Shown here: positions 16,947 through 26,678 of the stretch, piece by piece
Numbering within the stretch: position 1 is the first letter of the stretch
Layout: the number at the start of each line of letters is the position of its first letter
Notes under the pieces: model-generated
Database searches by the model: none
What the model was told of the DNA's origin: nothing
What the model saw: the letters and a program-made list of their open reading frames with translations, nothing else
Made by a program: the position numbers and the translations under genes
Assembly: GCF_002259745.1 (NCBI RefSeq)
Contig: NZ_MWWW01000002.1
Span: 124,106-188,105 of the forward strand
Reading direction: 5' to 3'
Length of the DNA stretch: 64,000 nt
From: Bifidobacterium myosotis
Lineage (GTDB): Bacteria; Actinomycetota; Actinomycetes; Actinomycetales; Bifidobacteriaceae

Positions 16947-18230
16947 TCAGGCCGCGGCGCCCTGCCGCGTCGGGTCCTTCTGCAGCGTGAGGAACACCAG
17001 CGCCACGACCAGCAGGATGGCGATGGAAAGTACACCGATCGAGGCGTTGCCGGTCAGGCTCGTGGTGGTCGCTACCAGGAAGGTGCCCAGAATCGAGGCG
17101 GTCTTGCCGAAGATATCGTAGAAGCCGTAGTACTCGTTGGCGTGGTCCTTGGGGATGATCTTGCCGTAGTAGGAGCGGGACAGCGCCTGGATGCCGCCCT
17201 GGAACATACCCACGAGGATGGCGAGAATCCAGAATTCGACTGCGGACTTCAGGAAGAACGTGGCGAAGAACACGATGCCCATGTACGCCACCACGGCCGC
17301 CATGATCATCGGCTTGCATCCGAAGCGGCCGGCCAGACGGCCGTAGATGATCGCGCACGGGAACGCCACGAACTGCGTGACCAGCAGTGCCACCACGAGC
17401 TGCGTCGAATCGATGCCGAGCTCGGTGCCGTACGACGTGCTCATGGAGATCACGGTGTTCACTGCGTCGATGTAGAAGAAGAACGCGATCATGAACATCC
17501 ATAGCGGCTTGTTCTTCACGATCTTGCCGAACGTGGAGCCCAGCTCGGTGAACGTACCGGCCACCGCCTCACGCGTGTGCTCGCGGGTGGCGCGGAAGTG
17601 GACCTGCTTGTAGCTGGTGAGCAGCGGTATCGTGAACGCCACCCACCAGATCGCGGTGATGACGAACGCGGCCCTCGTGCAGGCCGTCGTGGACCAGCCG
17701 AACACCGCAGGGCCGCCGAAGATGAGGGCGATGCACAGGATGAACGGCACGGTGGAGCCGACGTAGCCCCATCCGTAGCCGTGGGACGACACCTTGTCCA
17801 TGCGCTCGTTGGTGGTGGTGTCGATGAGCATCGAATCGTAGAAGGTCAGCGACCCGTTGAGGCCGATGGTCGCCAGCACGTAAACGATGAGGAAGGGCAG
17901 CCAGGTCAGCGGCAGCGCCATCGCGCAGCACATCACCACGCCCGTGCCGAAGAAGCCCAGGAAGAACCTGATCTTCATGCCCTGCACATCGGCGATGGAG
18001 CCAAGCAGCGGCATCAGCAGCGCGATGACGAGCGAGGCGATGGTCTGCGCATAGCCCCATGCGGACACGATGTTGCCGTCCGCGGGCATCAGCGACTTCG
18101 CGTAAATCGGGATGACCGCGGTGGACAGCAGCACGAACGCGGAATTGCCCACATCGTAGACGATCCACTTCTTCTCGCGTGCGGACAGTTTGGCATTCGC
18201 CGATGACGGCGCGATGCTGGCAGCGCTCAT
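16947..18230 (-). CDS. MFS transporter, UMF1 (Atg22-like) family
   Basis: A 427-residue carrier with about 12 membrane helices. The N-terminal KKWIVYDVGNSAFVLLSTAVIPIYAKSL and the loop LLGSIADVQGMKIRFFLGF are characteristic of the UMF1/Atg22-like branch, whose substrates are poorly known (amino acid or lysosomal-type efflux in eukaryotes). Start MSAASIAP is set by GAGGAG about 9 nt upstream. It precedes the glycosyltransferase with a 157-bp gap and follows the PfkB-like gene, all on the minus strand. Confidence 0.86.
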   Translation of the reverse strand: MSAASIAPSSANAKLSAREKKWIVYDVGNSAFVLLSTAVIPIYAKSLMPADGNIVSAWGYAQTIASLVIALLMPLLGSIADVQGMKIRFFLGFFGTGVVMCCAMALPLTWLPFLIVYVLATIGLNGSLTFYDSMLIDTTTNERMDKVSSHGYGWGYVGSTVPFILCIALIFGGPAVFGWSTTACTRAAFVITAIWWVAFTIPLLTSYKQVHFRATREHTREAVAGTFTELGSTFGKIVKNKPLWMFMIAFFFYIDAVNTVISMSTSYGTELGIDSTQLVVALLVTQFVAFPCAIIYGRLAGRFGCKPMIMAAVVAYMGIVFFATFFLKSAVEFWILAILVGMFQGGIQALSRSYYGKIIPKDHANEYYGFYDIFGKTASILGTFLVATTTSLTGNASIGVLSIAILLVVALVFLTLQKDPTRQGAAA

Positions 18231-18344
18231 ATAGGTATGCTCCTCGCTATATACGACTGCAATCAATCGTAAAAGCGGAGGATATGGGTTATACGCCGTT
18301 TCAGTTGAACGGAATATGAACAATGCCGGGGCTGATGCCGAGGC

Positions 18345-19373
18345 TTACTTGAGCAGCTCCACGGCCTCGTCGTAGTCGGGGCACTGGGGGATGCCGTTGA
18401 CGCTGCGCGCGATGGCGACGGACGTGGCGGCATTGGCCACCTTGACCGCTTCGGCGAGCCCGCGCCCCTCGGCCAGCATGGCGCACATCACGCCGGTGTG
18501 GCAACTGCCGGCCGAGCGGGTGTGCACCGACTTGGTGGGGAATCCCTCGAGATGCATGGTTTCGCCGCCGGGTTCGCGCACCCAGGCGCCGCGCGAGCCG
18601 ACGCGCACCACCAGCGGGGCCCTGAGCGTGGAGCCCAGGCCGTCGCACAGCTGATGCATGAAATCGTCCAGTCCGCCGCCGATGGTCACCTTGCTGTCGT
18701 CGATTGGAGCGCCGAGGCGTTCCGCCAGCGTCATCGCCTCCTGACGGTTGCAGGACCAGATCGGCCGCGCGAGCACCAGATCCTCGAGCATGTGGTCGTT
18801 GACGAGACGCAGTGTATTGGTGGGGTTGATCACCAGCGTGTAGTCGCGCGTGGCGGGATCGGTGCCGGCCCTGAGCAGGAAGCCGTCCACGCCGGTGGCG
18901 GTGTGGTCCATCATCGTGTTGCCGCTGATGTGCACCACATCGTGCTCCTGCGGCTCCAGCATGGCGAACGTGCTGGCGTCGCCGTGCGCCTCGGCCCCGT
19001 ACGAGGCGATGAACGTCTTGATGGCCGAGTCGCTCTTGCCAGATTCCGACCGGAGTACCACGCGGAATCCGGAATCCTCGTCCAAACGGTCCTGGCCGAT
19101 GTGCGTGATGCCATTGTCCTGGAAGGACTGGCGGATGAAGTGGGCCCACAGGCCGTTGCCGAGGATGCCGGCATGTTCCGCCTCGACGCCCATGCGGCTG
19201 ACCGCCTCGAGCACGCGGTAGCTGCCGCCGATCGAGGGCTTGGGGTGGTCCGCCACCGCGAACCCGCCTTCCGGGGGCACCTCGTCCACATTCATCATGA
19301 TGTCTACCCAAACCTGTCCCAGTGAGATCACACGGGGCTGATGGGTGCCAATGCCACGTCGCAGATCCAACAT
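18345..19373 (-). CDS. PfkB-family sugar-kinase-like protein lacking the catalytic Asp
   Basis: A 342-residue ribokinase/PfkB fold protein: N-terminal VISLGQVWVDIMMNVDEVP and GGSYRVLEAVSRMGVEAEHAGILGNG match the family's substrate lid and first signature. In the second signature, where the anion hole and catalytic base normally read DTxGAGD, this protein reads HTRSAGSCHTG, so Ser290 occupies the Asp position. It may bind sugar or nucleotide without catalysis, or use another base. Start at MLDLRRG has AAGGAGG 5 nt upstream; an upstream ATG overlaps this site. Neighbouring transporter and glycosyltransferase genes give no clear substrate. Confidence 0.85.
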   Translation of the reverse strand: MLDLRRGIGTHQPRVISLGQVWVDIMMNVDEVPPEGGFAVADHPKPSIGGSYRVLEAVSRMGVEAEHAGILGNGLWAHFIRQSFQDNGITHIGQDRLDEDSGFRVVLRSESGKSDSAIKTFIASYGAEAHGDASTFAMLEPQEHDVVHISGNTMMDHTATGVDGFLLRAGTDPATRDYTLVINPTNTLRLVNDHMLEDLVLARPIWSCNRQEAMTLAERLGAPIDDSKVTIGGGLDDFMHQLCDGLGSTLRAPLVVRVGSRGAWVREPGGETMHLEGFPTKSVHTRSAGSCHTGVMCAMLAEGRGLAEAVKVANAATSVAIARSVNGIPQCPDYDEAVELLK

Positions 19374-19573
19374 CGCAGCCTCCTTCGTTGCCAATCGAGT
19401 GTGCAGGGCTTCTTCGCTCCTGCCGTCTCTACTCGAAATTATATGAGAGGTCTGCGGCTACGGAATGGACAAACCGCCGGGTTTTATTGGGTAAAGCGTC
19501 TGGTTTACCGGTGTTTCAGGGGGATTTCAGGGTGGTGGTCTTTCGGTCGGGACGGGGGTTGAATTGCCTTGGC

Positions 19574-19693
19574 TGGTGGTCTGTCTCGTAATTGTTTGAG
19601 TCGTGTTGGCCCTCTGATGACGGGCTGTCAGCGAAGCTTACTGGGGTAGGGGCGGAAGCTGAAGCTCTTAATTATCAGTGGGGCAGGCCACTG
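19574..19693. repeat. MITE-like element, copy B
   Basis: About 120 bp similar along its length to 12198-12318, with more degraded ends (TGGTGGTCTGT and CAGGCCACTGG). Lies between the 3' end of lysE and the 5' end of the PfkB-like gene. Confidence 0.72.
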
Positions 19694-19759
19694 GATTCGC
19701 GCGCTGAAGTGATGGTCTTCTTGCCTGGGGTCGAGGTCGGGCGTCAGTCCGGGCGTGCG

Positions 19760-20503
19760 TCAGAACACCGCGATCGCGAAGTCGACCAGCAGCTTGATGC
19801 CATACAGGGTGATGACGCCGCCGCATGCTCGGTTGAGCACGTCGATGATCTTCGGGCTGAACTTGTGGGCGAAGGCGTTGACGAGCAGCGTCACGCCGAA
19901 GAACCACAGCACCGAGGCGGTCTCGACGCCGGTGATGAACGGGGCTGTCTGCTGCGCGTTGAGCGTGGCCGCGAAGGCGCCGAGCATCAACGTGCCGTCG
20001 ATGATGGCCTGCGGGTTGAACCAGGTGACGGCGCAGGCGGTGCCGATGGTGTTCAACAGGCCGCGGGTGCCGAGGTGCTTGTCCGGGACCTGCGCGGTTG
20101 CTACGGTCGCGGATGAGTCGAAGGCGGCTGTGCCGGCGGCGATTGCTCCGGTGCCGGTTGCGACGCCGTTCGTGGTGTTGGCCCCGGTGCCATGTACGCC
20201 GGTTCCGTCCGACTTCCCGGCCTTCCTGCTCGGCGGCACCAGCCCCAGTCCGATGCGGATCACCACCAGCCCGCCCAGTCCGAGCACGATGTTCTCCAGC
20301 CACGGGTGGGCCTGCATCAAAGCGCCGATGCCGAAGAAGCAGGACAGCGACAGCGCCATGTCGAAGCAGATGACGATGAGCGCGGTGATGAGGGCGTTGC
20401 GGCGGGTGCGGGTCAGCGCCGAGTTGATGACGAACAGGTTCTGCATGCCGATCGGTGCGATGTAGGCGAGCCCCATCGTTAGTCCTTGTATATACAGACC
20501 CAT
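19760..20503 (-). CDS. LysE/ArgO-family amino acid exporter
   Basis: A 247-residue inner-membrane exporter. N-terminal GLTMGLAYIAPIGMQNLFVINSAL is the LysE/ArgO signature (basic amino acid export), and the later ACAVTWFNPQAIIDGTLMLG is the paired half motif. Six membrane helices are predicted, interrupted by a Gly/Ala/Thr-rich cytoplasmic linker near residues 88-140 that is longer than usual. GGAGG lies 5 nt before the ATG. It is divergent from a MocR regulator across a 650-bp region full of TTGGTTGG-type sequences, which suggests that the regulator controls it. Confidence 0.9.
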   Translation of the reverse strand: MGLYIQGLTMGLAYIAPIGMQNLFVINSALTRTRRNALITALIVICFDMALSLSCFFGIGALMQAHPWLENIVLGLGGLVVIRIGLGLVPPSRKAGKSDGTGVHGTGANTTNGVATGTGAIAAGTAAFDSSATVATAQVPDKHLGTRGLLNTIGTACAVTWFNPQAIIDGTLMLGAFAATLNAQQTAPFITGVETASVLWFFGVTLLVNAFAHKFSPKIIDVLNRACGGVITLYGIKLLVDFAIAVF

Positions 20504-20570
20504 GTTCGGCCTCCGTCTTCTACGCTGCGTGTGTCGTTCCGCGTCGGTTCTCGTGTTCGTTCATCCGCAG

Positions 20571-20610
20571 GTTTGGTTGGTTGATATCCATCCAGCCAAA
20601 CCAACCAAAC
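20571..20610. promoter_or_regulatory. Operator-like inverted repeat upstream of lysE
   Basis: GTTTGGTTGGTT and its exact complement AACCAACCAAAC (20571-20582 and 20599-20610) flank a 16-bp centre, starting 68 bp upstream of the lysE ATG. The TTGGTTGG core recurs through the divergent region, so this is a candidate binding site for the adjacent MocR protein. Confidence 0.55.
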
Positions 20611-20674
20611 ACCGTTCCAGTGTGCGGTGCGGTGGTGAACCGATGTTCCCTTAAACCGCGGCTTTCCAATACCA

Positions 20675-20703
20675 TTGACCTATGGTAAGGAATTGGCTAC
20701 ACT
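20675..20703 (+). promoter_or_regulatory. Sigma-70-type promoter toward mocR
   Basis: TTGACC, a 17-bp spacer, then TACACT. It is about 450 bp before the mocR start, so the repeat array at 20957-21102 would lie in the transcribed leader if this is the mocR promoter. Confidence 0.5.
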
Positions 20704-20956
20704 TGGCAACCAGCCAAGCATGGCATATGTAACCCAACCAAATGTGCGTCAATGAATGGAATCGTGAAGCGGGTGTGCGGGATGTGCGGGCGTTTGGTGG
20801 ATTTCGCACACCCGGTCTGCCGGACGCATTGGCCGTCTGATTGTGTGCTCGATTACCGCGCCGATCGGCCGGCCACTGGCCGGGCCGTGCGGGCTGGGTG
20901 GGCCGGCCGGATCGGGTGTGTGGCACGGCTGGCTGGTTGGTGGGAGTCGGCTGGTC

Positions 20957-21102
20957 GATCAGGTTGATCGGCCTATCAGGTTGGTTGATTGACCGATCGG
21001 GTTGGTTTGTCGTTCGGTCGGGTTGGCCGATCAGATTGGCTGGTCGGGTTGGTTGGCTGGTCGGGTTAGTTGACCCAGTTGGCTGGCTGGTCAGGTTGGC
21101 TG
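20957..21102 (+). repeat. Array of eight GRTCRGGTTGGYTG-like direct repeats
   Basis: Degenerate copies start at 20957, 20974, 20995, 21016, 21029, 21042, 21059 and 21089, all in the same orientation, immediately upstream of mocR. Spacings are 17, 21, 21, 13, 13, 17 and 30 bp. MocR/GntR proteins often bind direct repeats, so this may be an operator array, but a mutational relic of tandem duplication is possible. Confidence 0.55.
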
Positions 21103-21154
21103 GATGCCGGGCTGCATGATTGGCCCATGGCATCCGCTTCGGAAGGAGGGCGTT

Positions 21155-22750
21155 ATGGCGCGCATCGCACCGCTGCATATCGATTGGAAGCCGGACCGGA
21201 CCGCCGACCGCCCGGTCACCGGTCAGATCGTGGACTTCATGTGTGAGCGCATCGCCTCCGGTGCCTGGCCGATTGGTGCGCGGCTGCCCAGCCAACGCGC
21301 GCTGTCCGAGGCGTTCGGCGTGAACCGGTCCACGGTCATCGCGGCCATCGAGGAGCTCGCCGACTACGGCATCGTCGAGGGGCGGCATGGCGCGGGGACG
21401 CGAATCATAAGCAACACATGGTCGCTGATGCTTTCCGGCGCGCCCGACTGGGCGGATTACGTCTCCTCCGGCTTCTTCAAGGCGAACAACGACACGATTC
21501 AGGCCATCAACCGGTATGAATTCGACCCGACCAAGACGCGGTTGGGCACCGGCGAGCTCGATCCGCGGCTCTTCCCCCGCCGGATGTGGCGGCGCGTGGC
21601 ACACGAGGCGGCCGAGGAGATCGACGCCCTCGGCTATCCGCCGCCCGAGGGCCTTGACGTCCTGCGTGAGGCGATCGCCGTCCATATGCGGGATTGGGGC
21701 GTCGAGTGCCGGCCCGAGCAGGTGCTCATCTCGTCGGGCGCATTGCAGGGGTTGCAGATGATTTCGGTGAGTCTGCTCTCCTCCGGTTCCACCGTGGTGG
21801 CCGAGGCGCCCAGCTACATCAAGTCACTGCAGGTGTTCCAGTCGGCGGGGATGAAGCTCGCCGGCGTGCCGATGGATGGGCAGGGCATCGACGTCGGGGC
21901 CCTGGGCGAGGTGTTGGGGTGGTCGGGCGTGTCGGGCCGGGCGGTCTCGAGTTCGTTGGGATCGTCGGGCGTTGCGGGTCCGGCCATCGTTTCCGGGGCC
22001 GCCGCATCCGCCGTCTCCGTGAGGGCGTCGTCGCAGGTAGGGCGGACGGGCGTGTCGGGCCGGTCGGCCTCCGGCGGTGCGGTGCTGTACACGATTCCGA
22101 CCAACCACAATCCCACCGGCATCACCATGTCTGCGCAGCGGCGACGGATGCTCATCGACGCATGTGTGGCGGGTCGGTTGCCTATCATCGAGGACTGCGC
22201 GTATCAGGATCTGGTGTTCGACGGCGATGTGCCCCCATCCCTCAAAACTTTCGACGACACCGGCATGGTGATCACCGTGGGTAGCGCGTCGAAGGCGTTG
22301 GCCCCGGGGCTGCGCATCGGCTGGATTGTGGCTGACGAGCGCATCGTGCACCGGCTGGCCGACGTCAAGATGCAGATGGATTACGGCGCGGGCACGCTGA
22401 ACCAGTGGGTGTTCGCGCGGTTCCTCACTTCGGGGATGTATGCGGAGTATCTGGAGACGCTGCGCGGCGAGCTGCGCCGTCGGCGGGATGCGGCGCTGGA
22501 GACGCTGGACCGTTTGTTCGCGGGGCGCGCGCACTGGAACACGCCGGGCGGCGGATTCTATATCTGGCTCACCTTCGACGAGCCGGTGCGCATGGGGAGG
22601 TTGTTCCAGCGGGCGCTCGAACGCGGCGTGCTGCTTAATCCGGGGGATATCTATGATTTCGAGAGCGACAACGCACTGCGGCTCAGTTATGCGTACACCA
22701 CGCCGGAGGAGTTCGCGCGTGCCGCCGCCGCGTTGGCCGCGTTGGTGTGA
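21155..22750 (+). CDS. MocR-type (GntR plus aminotransferase) regulator, PdxR-like
   Basis: A 531-residue fusion of a GntR winged helix (about residues 15-85, with [26 protein letters not shown]) to a fold-type I PLP aminotransferase domain. The PLP lysine lies in [18 protein letters not shown], and [15 protein letters not shown] and [14 protein letters not shown] supply cofactor contacts. A 60-residue Gly/Ser/Val-rich insert (about residues 255-310) interrupts the aminotransferase domain just before the NPTG strand. Start is set by GGAAGGAGGG. It is divergent from lysE, making LysE its most likely target; MocR proteins elsewhere sense PLP-amino acid adducts. PdxR (vitamin B6 control) is the alternative, but no pdxST is adjacent. 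Confidence 0.9.
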   Translation: MARIAPLHIDWKPDRTADRPVTGQIVDFMCERIASGAWPIGARLPSQRALSEAFGVNRSTVIAAIEELADYGIVEGRHGAGTRIISNTWSLMLSGAPDWADYVSSGFFKANNDTIQAINRYEFDPTKTRLGTGELDPRLFPRRMWRRVAHEAAEEIDALGYPPPEGLDVLREAIAVHMRDWGVECRPEQVLISSGALQGLQMISVSLLSSGSTVVAEAPSYIKSLQVFQSAGMKLAGVPMDGQGIDVGALGEVLGWSGVSGRAVSSSLGSSGVAGPAIVSGAAASAVSVRASSQVGRTGVSGRSASGGAVLYTIPTNHNPTGITMSAQRRRMLIDACVAGRLPIIEDCAYQDLVFDGDVPPSLKTFDDTGMVITVGSASKALAPGLRIGWIVADERIVHRLADVKMQMDYGAGTLNQWVFARFLTSGMYAEYLETLRGELRRRRDAALETLDRLFAGRAHWNTPGGGFYIWLTFDEPVRMGRLFQRALERGVLLNPGDIYDFESDNALRLSYAYTTPEEFARAAAALAALV

Positions 22751-22800
22751 CGTGTCTTGCGCGCTCCGGCGCGTTGGTCCGGCCATGATACACGCAAGAG

Positions 22801-22829
22801 TTGCGGTTGTCGGTATTGAGCTGTATTCT
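22801..22829 (+). promoter_or_regulatory. Candidate promoter of rpmB
   Basis: TTGCGG, 17-bp spacer, TATTCT; the inferred leader is about 80 nt. Confidence 0.45.
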
Positions 22830-22916
22830 TGTGAAGTTGTGTGTTCGGCATGTCGGGTAATACCGCCGGTTGGACACGGAAAAGACTTGACAAATCAAGG
22901 TTTAAGGGAGTCCATC

Positions 22917-23111
22917 ATGGCAGCTCGTTGCGCAGTGTGCGGTAAGGGTCCGCAGACCGGTTTTACCGTTTCCCATTCGCATCGTCGTACCAAGCGTAGC
23001 TTCCGCCCGAACCTGCAGTCTGTGCGCACCACGATCGATGGTGAGAACACTCGCATTCGCGTGTGCACCAAGTGCCTCAAGGCCGGCAAGGTTCAGCGCG
23101 TGGCCGCGTGA
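22917..23111 (+). CDS. rpmB: 50S ribosomal protein L28
   Basis: A 64-residue L28 of the large ribosomal subunit, full length: [34 protein letters not shown]... ending [17 protein letters not shown]. It retains two CxxC pairs (CAVC and CTKC), the zinc-binding (C+) form. AAGGGAG lies 8 nt before the ATG. Monocistronic, with a hairpin downstream. Confidence 0.97.
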   Translation: MAARCAVCGKGPQTGFTVSHSHRRTKRSFRPNLQSVRTTIDGENTRIRVCTKCLKAGKVQRVAA

Positions 23112-23149
23112 ATCGCGTACTAACGTATCTGACGCATCAGCGTCCTTCG

Positions 23150-23180
23150 GAACCCGCTTGAGCTTCGGCTCGGCGGGTTC
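23150..23180 (+). terminator. Hairpin after rpmB
   Basis: GAACCCGC and GCGGGTTC arms around an inner TGAGC/GCTCG stem with a TTCG loop; only a weak T-run follows. Confidence 0.65.
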
Positions 23181-23311
23181 TGTCGTATCTGCGGACGGTT
23201 CCGCATGGCTCTCCGTGCGGTTCATCCCCAGGGAAGGTCGTGGAAGCCGGCAAGAATCGTGTGTGCGGCGAATCCTGACCTGACCGCAATCGGCCGCTCA
23301 GCGGCTTTCGA

Positions 23312-23518
23312 GCGTCCGTTTATGGTCAGTACATGAACGCTCCTGACCATAAACGGACGTAAAAGCGGCCGATTGCGTCCGTCTTTCGTCAGGAGGAGGC
23401 AAGTCCTGACCATAAACGGACGCTTGGAGGGTGTTTTGCGTCCGATTATGGTCAGGAAGGGGCGCGTGCTGACCATAAACGGACGCTTGGAAGGTGCCAT
23501 ACGTCCGATTGTGGTCGG
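23312..23518. repeat. Phased alternating motif array, family 1, locus B
   Basis: Seven copies of the 18-bp motif alternate in orientation, with starts 23312, 23343, 23375, 23406, 23438, 23469 and 23501. Spacing alternates 31, 32, 31, 32, 31, 32 bp. The family motif is the same as at 4424-4599, while the 13-14-bp spacers differ. The array ends about 70 bp before recG. Confidence 0.93.
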
Positions 23519-23590
23519 GATTCGGCAAAAACGTGCGGCGAGGAAGCCAACTGAGGCGGGATTGCGGCGCTCGCCATACAATGGTGCCCT

Positions 23591-26500
23591 ATGAGCATCA
23601 CCATGGACACCGCCCTTGCCGCGCTGATCACCAACAAGCGCCGGGTCTCCGCGCTCAAATCGCTGGGTGTGGTCACTGTGGGTGATGCGCTCACCTATTA
23701 TCCGTTCCGCGTCACCGATCCCGTGCCGCTGCGGGCCATTCGTGAGGCGCGGATCGGTCAGACCATGGCCTTCGCCGCGACGATTCGCGATTTGCGCGTG
23801 GTGCCGATGAACGCGCGGCGTGGGTACCGGCTCGAAGCCACCGTGGACGACGCGGATTTCGCCCGGTCGCGTCGTGTCGCCGGCGGTCTGGCACGCCTCA
23901 CCTTCTTCTCCTACCGCAAGTCCTATGTGGATTGGGTGAGCATGCGATTGCGCGCCGGCTCGGTCGTGGTCATCTCCGGGATGCCCGGCGAATACATGGG
24001 ACAGCTTCAGTTCACGCATCCCGACATTCTCACCGTGGCGCCCACGATGCGGTCCGTCGCTGCCGGACGTGCCGTCAGCGGCGTAATGGCTCCGGGGCAA
24101 GATGAGTTCGCGGTGGCCGAAGGATTGGTTCCGGCTGCGGGCCCTGTTGCCGCTGGGCCGGCTCCGGACGGCGGTCCGGTCCCCACTGGTCTGCCGACCG
24201 GTCAATTGCCTGCTCAGCCGAACGGACAAGCGAGGCGGTCCATCCACGAGTCGCCCTCCCCGGCGCTCAAATACGACGCCGACACCGTAGGCGAGGGACT
24301 TGCGCGAGTCTGCCGCCCGCGACCCGTCTACCACGCCAGCTCGCGCATCTCCTCCGAGCATATCCATGAGACGATCCTGAACCTGTTGTGGATGATGGGA
24401 GTGCGTGGTTCCGCGGCCGGCTCCGATTCCAGCGAATCCGGACTCGTCGCCCCCTCCACCGAGGTCATCGCCATTCAGCCGGGAGAGTCTGCGTCCGCGC
24501 AGACCGCCGTTGCCGGTCAGGCCGCCGATTCGGTCGCCGGGTCCGCCGTCGCGTCGTCCGGCGCCATACCTGACATTCTGCCTGAAGACATCCGCGTGGC
24601 CAAAGGGCTGATGCACCGCGCCGAGGCGTTTCTTGCCATCCACGATCCGAGCACCAAGCACCGGTTCGATCATGCCATCGAGACTTTGCGCTATGAGGAG
24701 GCCTTCGTCTCCCAGACCTCGCTGGTGAGGGCCCGCCTGCATGCCCATAAATCCTCGGCGCATCCATGTCCGCTGAATGTCGTCAGCGCTGTCGCCGGAG
24801 CGGTTGGTGTTGGTGCCGCCGCTGTCGCCGTCGGATCGAGGAACGTTCCGGTTGATTCAGTTGACGCCGATGCGGGTTCTGGCACTGCGGACGGGATTGG
24901 CGCCGGCGCCGCCATCCGGTCCGCGAACGCATCGCCTGATACGCCAGCCCTGAACCTGCGCGACCGATTCATCGCCTCGCTGCCGTTCACTCTCACCAAC
25001 GGTCAGCGGCAGGTTGTGAACGACATCGCTTCCGACCTTGCCCGCGACTGGCCCATGCAACGGCTACTGCAAGGCGAAGTGGGCTCCGGCAAGACCGTGG
25101 TGGCGCTTGCCGCCATGCTGCAGGCCGTGGGCGCCGGGTATCAGGCGGTGCTGGTGGCGCCGACCCAGGTGCTCGCGGAACAGCATTACGAGACGATTCG
25201 AGCCATGCTGGCGCGTTTGCGTGATGCCGATGCGGTTGTTGCGGGTATCTCGGAGGCTGTGGGTGCCGCGAATGCCGCGAAAACCACGGGCATCGCGGAC
25301 GCATCAGGCCCCCGATCCGATTCGGGAGTCACGGACACTGCGGGGAAGTCCGCGAGTGTTCCGGCGACCCCGGCCGTACCCGTCACCCTGCTGACCGGTG
25401 GCATGAAGCTCGCCGCACGACGCAAAGCGCTCGCCGAAGCGGCGTCGGGCGCGCCGGGCATCATCGTGGCGACCCATGCGGCGTTCTCCAAAACCTTCCA
25501 GGCCCCGCATCTGGCGCTGGTGGTCATCGACGAACAGCACCGTTTCGGCGTGGAACAACGCGAAAGCCTCAACGCCAAATCGGACGACGGCACCACGCCG
25601 CATCTGCTCGTGATGACGGCCACACCCATCCCACGCACCGCCGCCATGACGTGGTTCGGCGATCTCGACATCTCCTGGCTCACCGAGCTGCCGGGCGGGC
25701 GCAAACCGATTCGCACCGTGGTAGTCAACGAGACGGACGCCAACACGATGGGTCGCATGTTCGCCCACATCCGTGCGCGCATCGATGCGGGCGAACGGGC
25801 GTACATCGTCTGCCCTCGCATCGATATGGAGGAGAGCGGCGACGGTTCGGCCGAAGGCGCTTCGCACGCCGGCTCCGAGGCCGGTGGCACGTCCGCGCGC
25901 GCCTCGCGTTCGTCGCGTGGCCGCGGGCGGGCCGGGGAGGTCGGCATCGAGGACCCCTATGAGACCTTCGACGACAATGGCGAGACGGTGGCGCGTCCGC
26001 CGTTGCATTCGGTGGAGGAAATCGCCGGGCGGCTCCAGAAGCTGCCGCAATTCGCCGGCATCCGCTTCGCCACGCTGACGGGCCGGGACAAGGACGACGT
26101 CAAAACGCAGGTCATGGCCGATTTCGTCAATGGTGCGACCCCGGTGTTGGTGTCCACCACCGTGATCGAGGTGGGGGTGGACGTCAAGCAGGCCAGCTGT
26201 ATCGTCATCTTCGACGCCGATCGGTACGGGCTGTCCCAGTTGCACCAGCTGCGCGGGCGTGTGGGACGTGGGGGCACCAATTCGTGGGCGTTCCTGATTT
26301 CCCGCGCCGAGCCCGGTTCGACGGCCGAGCAGCGGCTCGAAGTGATTCATCATTCCCTGGACGGCGCGGAGATCGCCCAAGCCGACCTGGAATTCCGCGG
26401 AGCCGGTGATGTGCTGGGCGATGCGCAATCCGGCGGCAAATCGAGTCTCAAACTGCTGCGCGTGGTCAAGGATGCCGATATGATCGCCGACGCCCGTGCT

Positions 26501-26611
26501 CGAGCCGAACGTCTGCTGGCTGCCGACCCCGATTTGGCGGGCGAGGTCCAGTTGGCGGGGGCCGTGCTTGATTTCACCCGGGGCAACGAGACGTTCCTGA
26601 CCTCCAGCTGA
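23591..26611 (+). CDS. recG: ATP-dependent DNA helicase RecG, enlarged by low-complexity insertions
   Basis: RecG remodels stalled replication forks and Holliday junctions in the cytosol. Order: N-terminal wedge/OB region (about 1-150, with LTYYPFRVTDPVPLR), Walker A GEVGSGKTVVAL near residue 495, DEQHRFGVEQR near 647, TATPIPRTAAMTWFGDLD, and C-terminal helicase motifs (VSTTVIEVGVDVKQA, QLHQLRGRVGRGG). At 1006 residues it is about 300 longer than usual, owing to Ala/Gly/Pro/Ser-rich inserts near 160-220, 275-330, 395-445, 545-590 and 750-790. TACAAT ends 8 nt before the ATG, so the mRNA is probably leaderless. Repeat arrays lie on both sides of the gene. Confidence 0.95.
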   Translation: MSITMDTALAALITNKRRVSALKSLGVVTVGDALTYYPFRVTDPVPLRAIREARIGQTMAFAATIRDLRVVPMNARRGYRLEATVDDADFARSRRVAGGLARLTFFSYRKSYVDWVSMRLRAGSVVVISGMPGEYMGQLQFTHPDILTVAPTMRSVAAGRAVSGVMAPGQDEFAVAEGLVPAAGPVAAGPAPDGGPVPTGLPTGQLPAQPNGQARRSIHESPSPALKYDADTVGEGLARVCRPRPVYHASSRISSEHIHETILNLLWMMGVRGSAAGSDSSESGLVAPSTEVIAIQPGESASAQTAVAGQAADSVAGSAVASSGAIPDILPEDIRVAKGLMHRAEAFLAIHDPSTKHRFDHAIETLRYEEAFVSQTSLVRARLHAHKSSAHPCPLNVVSAVAGAVGVGAAAVAVGSRNVPVDSVDADAGSGTADGIGAGAAIRSANASPDTPALNLRDRFIASLPFTLTNGQRQVVNDIASDLARDWPMQRLLQGEVGSGKTVVALAAMLQAVGAGYQAVLVAPTQVLAEQHYETIRAMLARLRDADAVVAGISEAVGAANAAKTTGIADASGPRSDSGVTDTAGKSASVPATPAVPVTLLTGGMKLAARRKALAEAASGAPGIIVATHAAFSKTFQAPHLALVVIDEQHRFGVEQRESLNAKSDDGTTPHLLVMTATPIPRTAAMTWFGDLDISWLTELPGGRKPIRTVVVNETDANTMGRMFAHIRARIDAGERAYIVCPRIDMEESGDGSAEGASHAGSEAGGTSARASRSSRGRGRAGEVGIEDPYETFDDNGETVARPPLHSVEEIAGRLQKLPQFAGIRFATLTGRDKDDVKTQVMADFVNGATPVLVSTTVIEVGVDVKQASCIVIFDADRYGLSQLHQLRGRVGRGGTNSWAFLISRAEPGSTAEQRLEVIHHSLDGAEIAQADLEFRGAGDVLGDAQSGGKSSLKLLRVVKDADMIADARARAERLLAADPDLAGEVQLAGAVLDFTRGNETFLTSS

Positions 26612-26678
26612 CGGTCTTCCGAGGGTCTTTTGAGGGTCTTCTGGGGTGTGCGCCTACGATTTGCCCACTGGGATTAGG

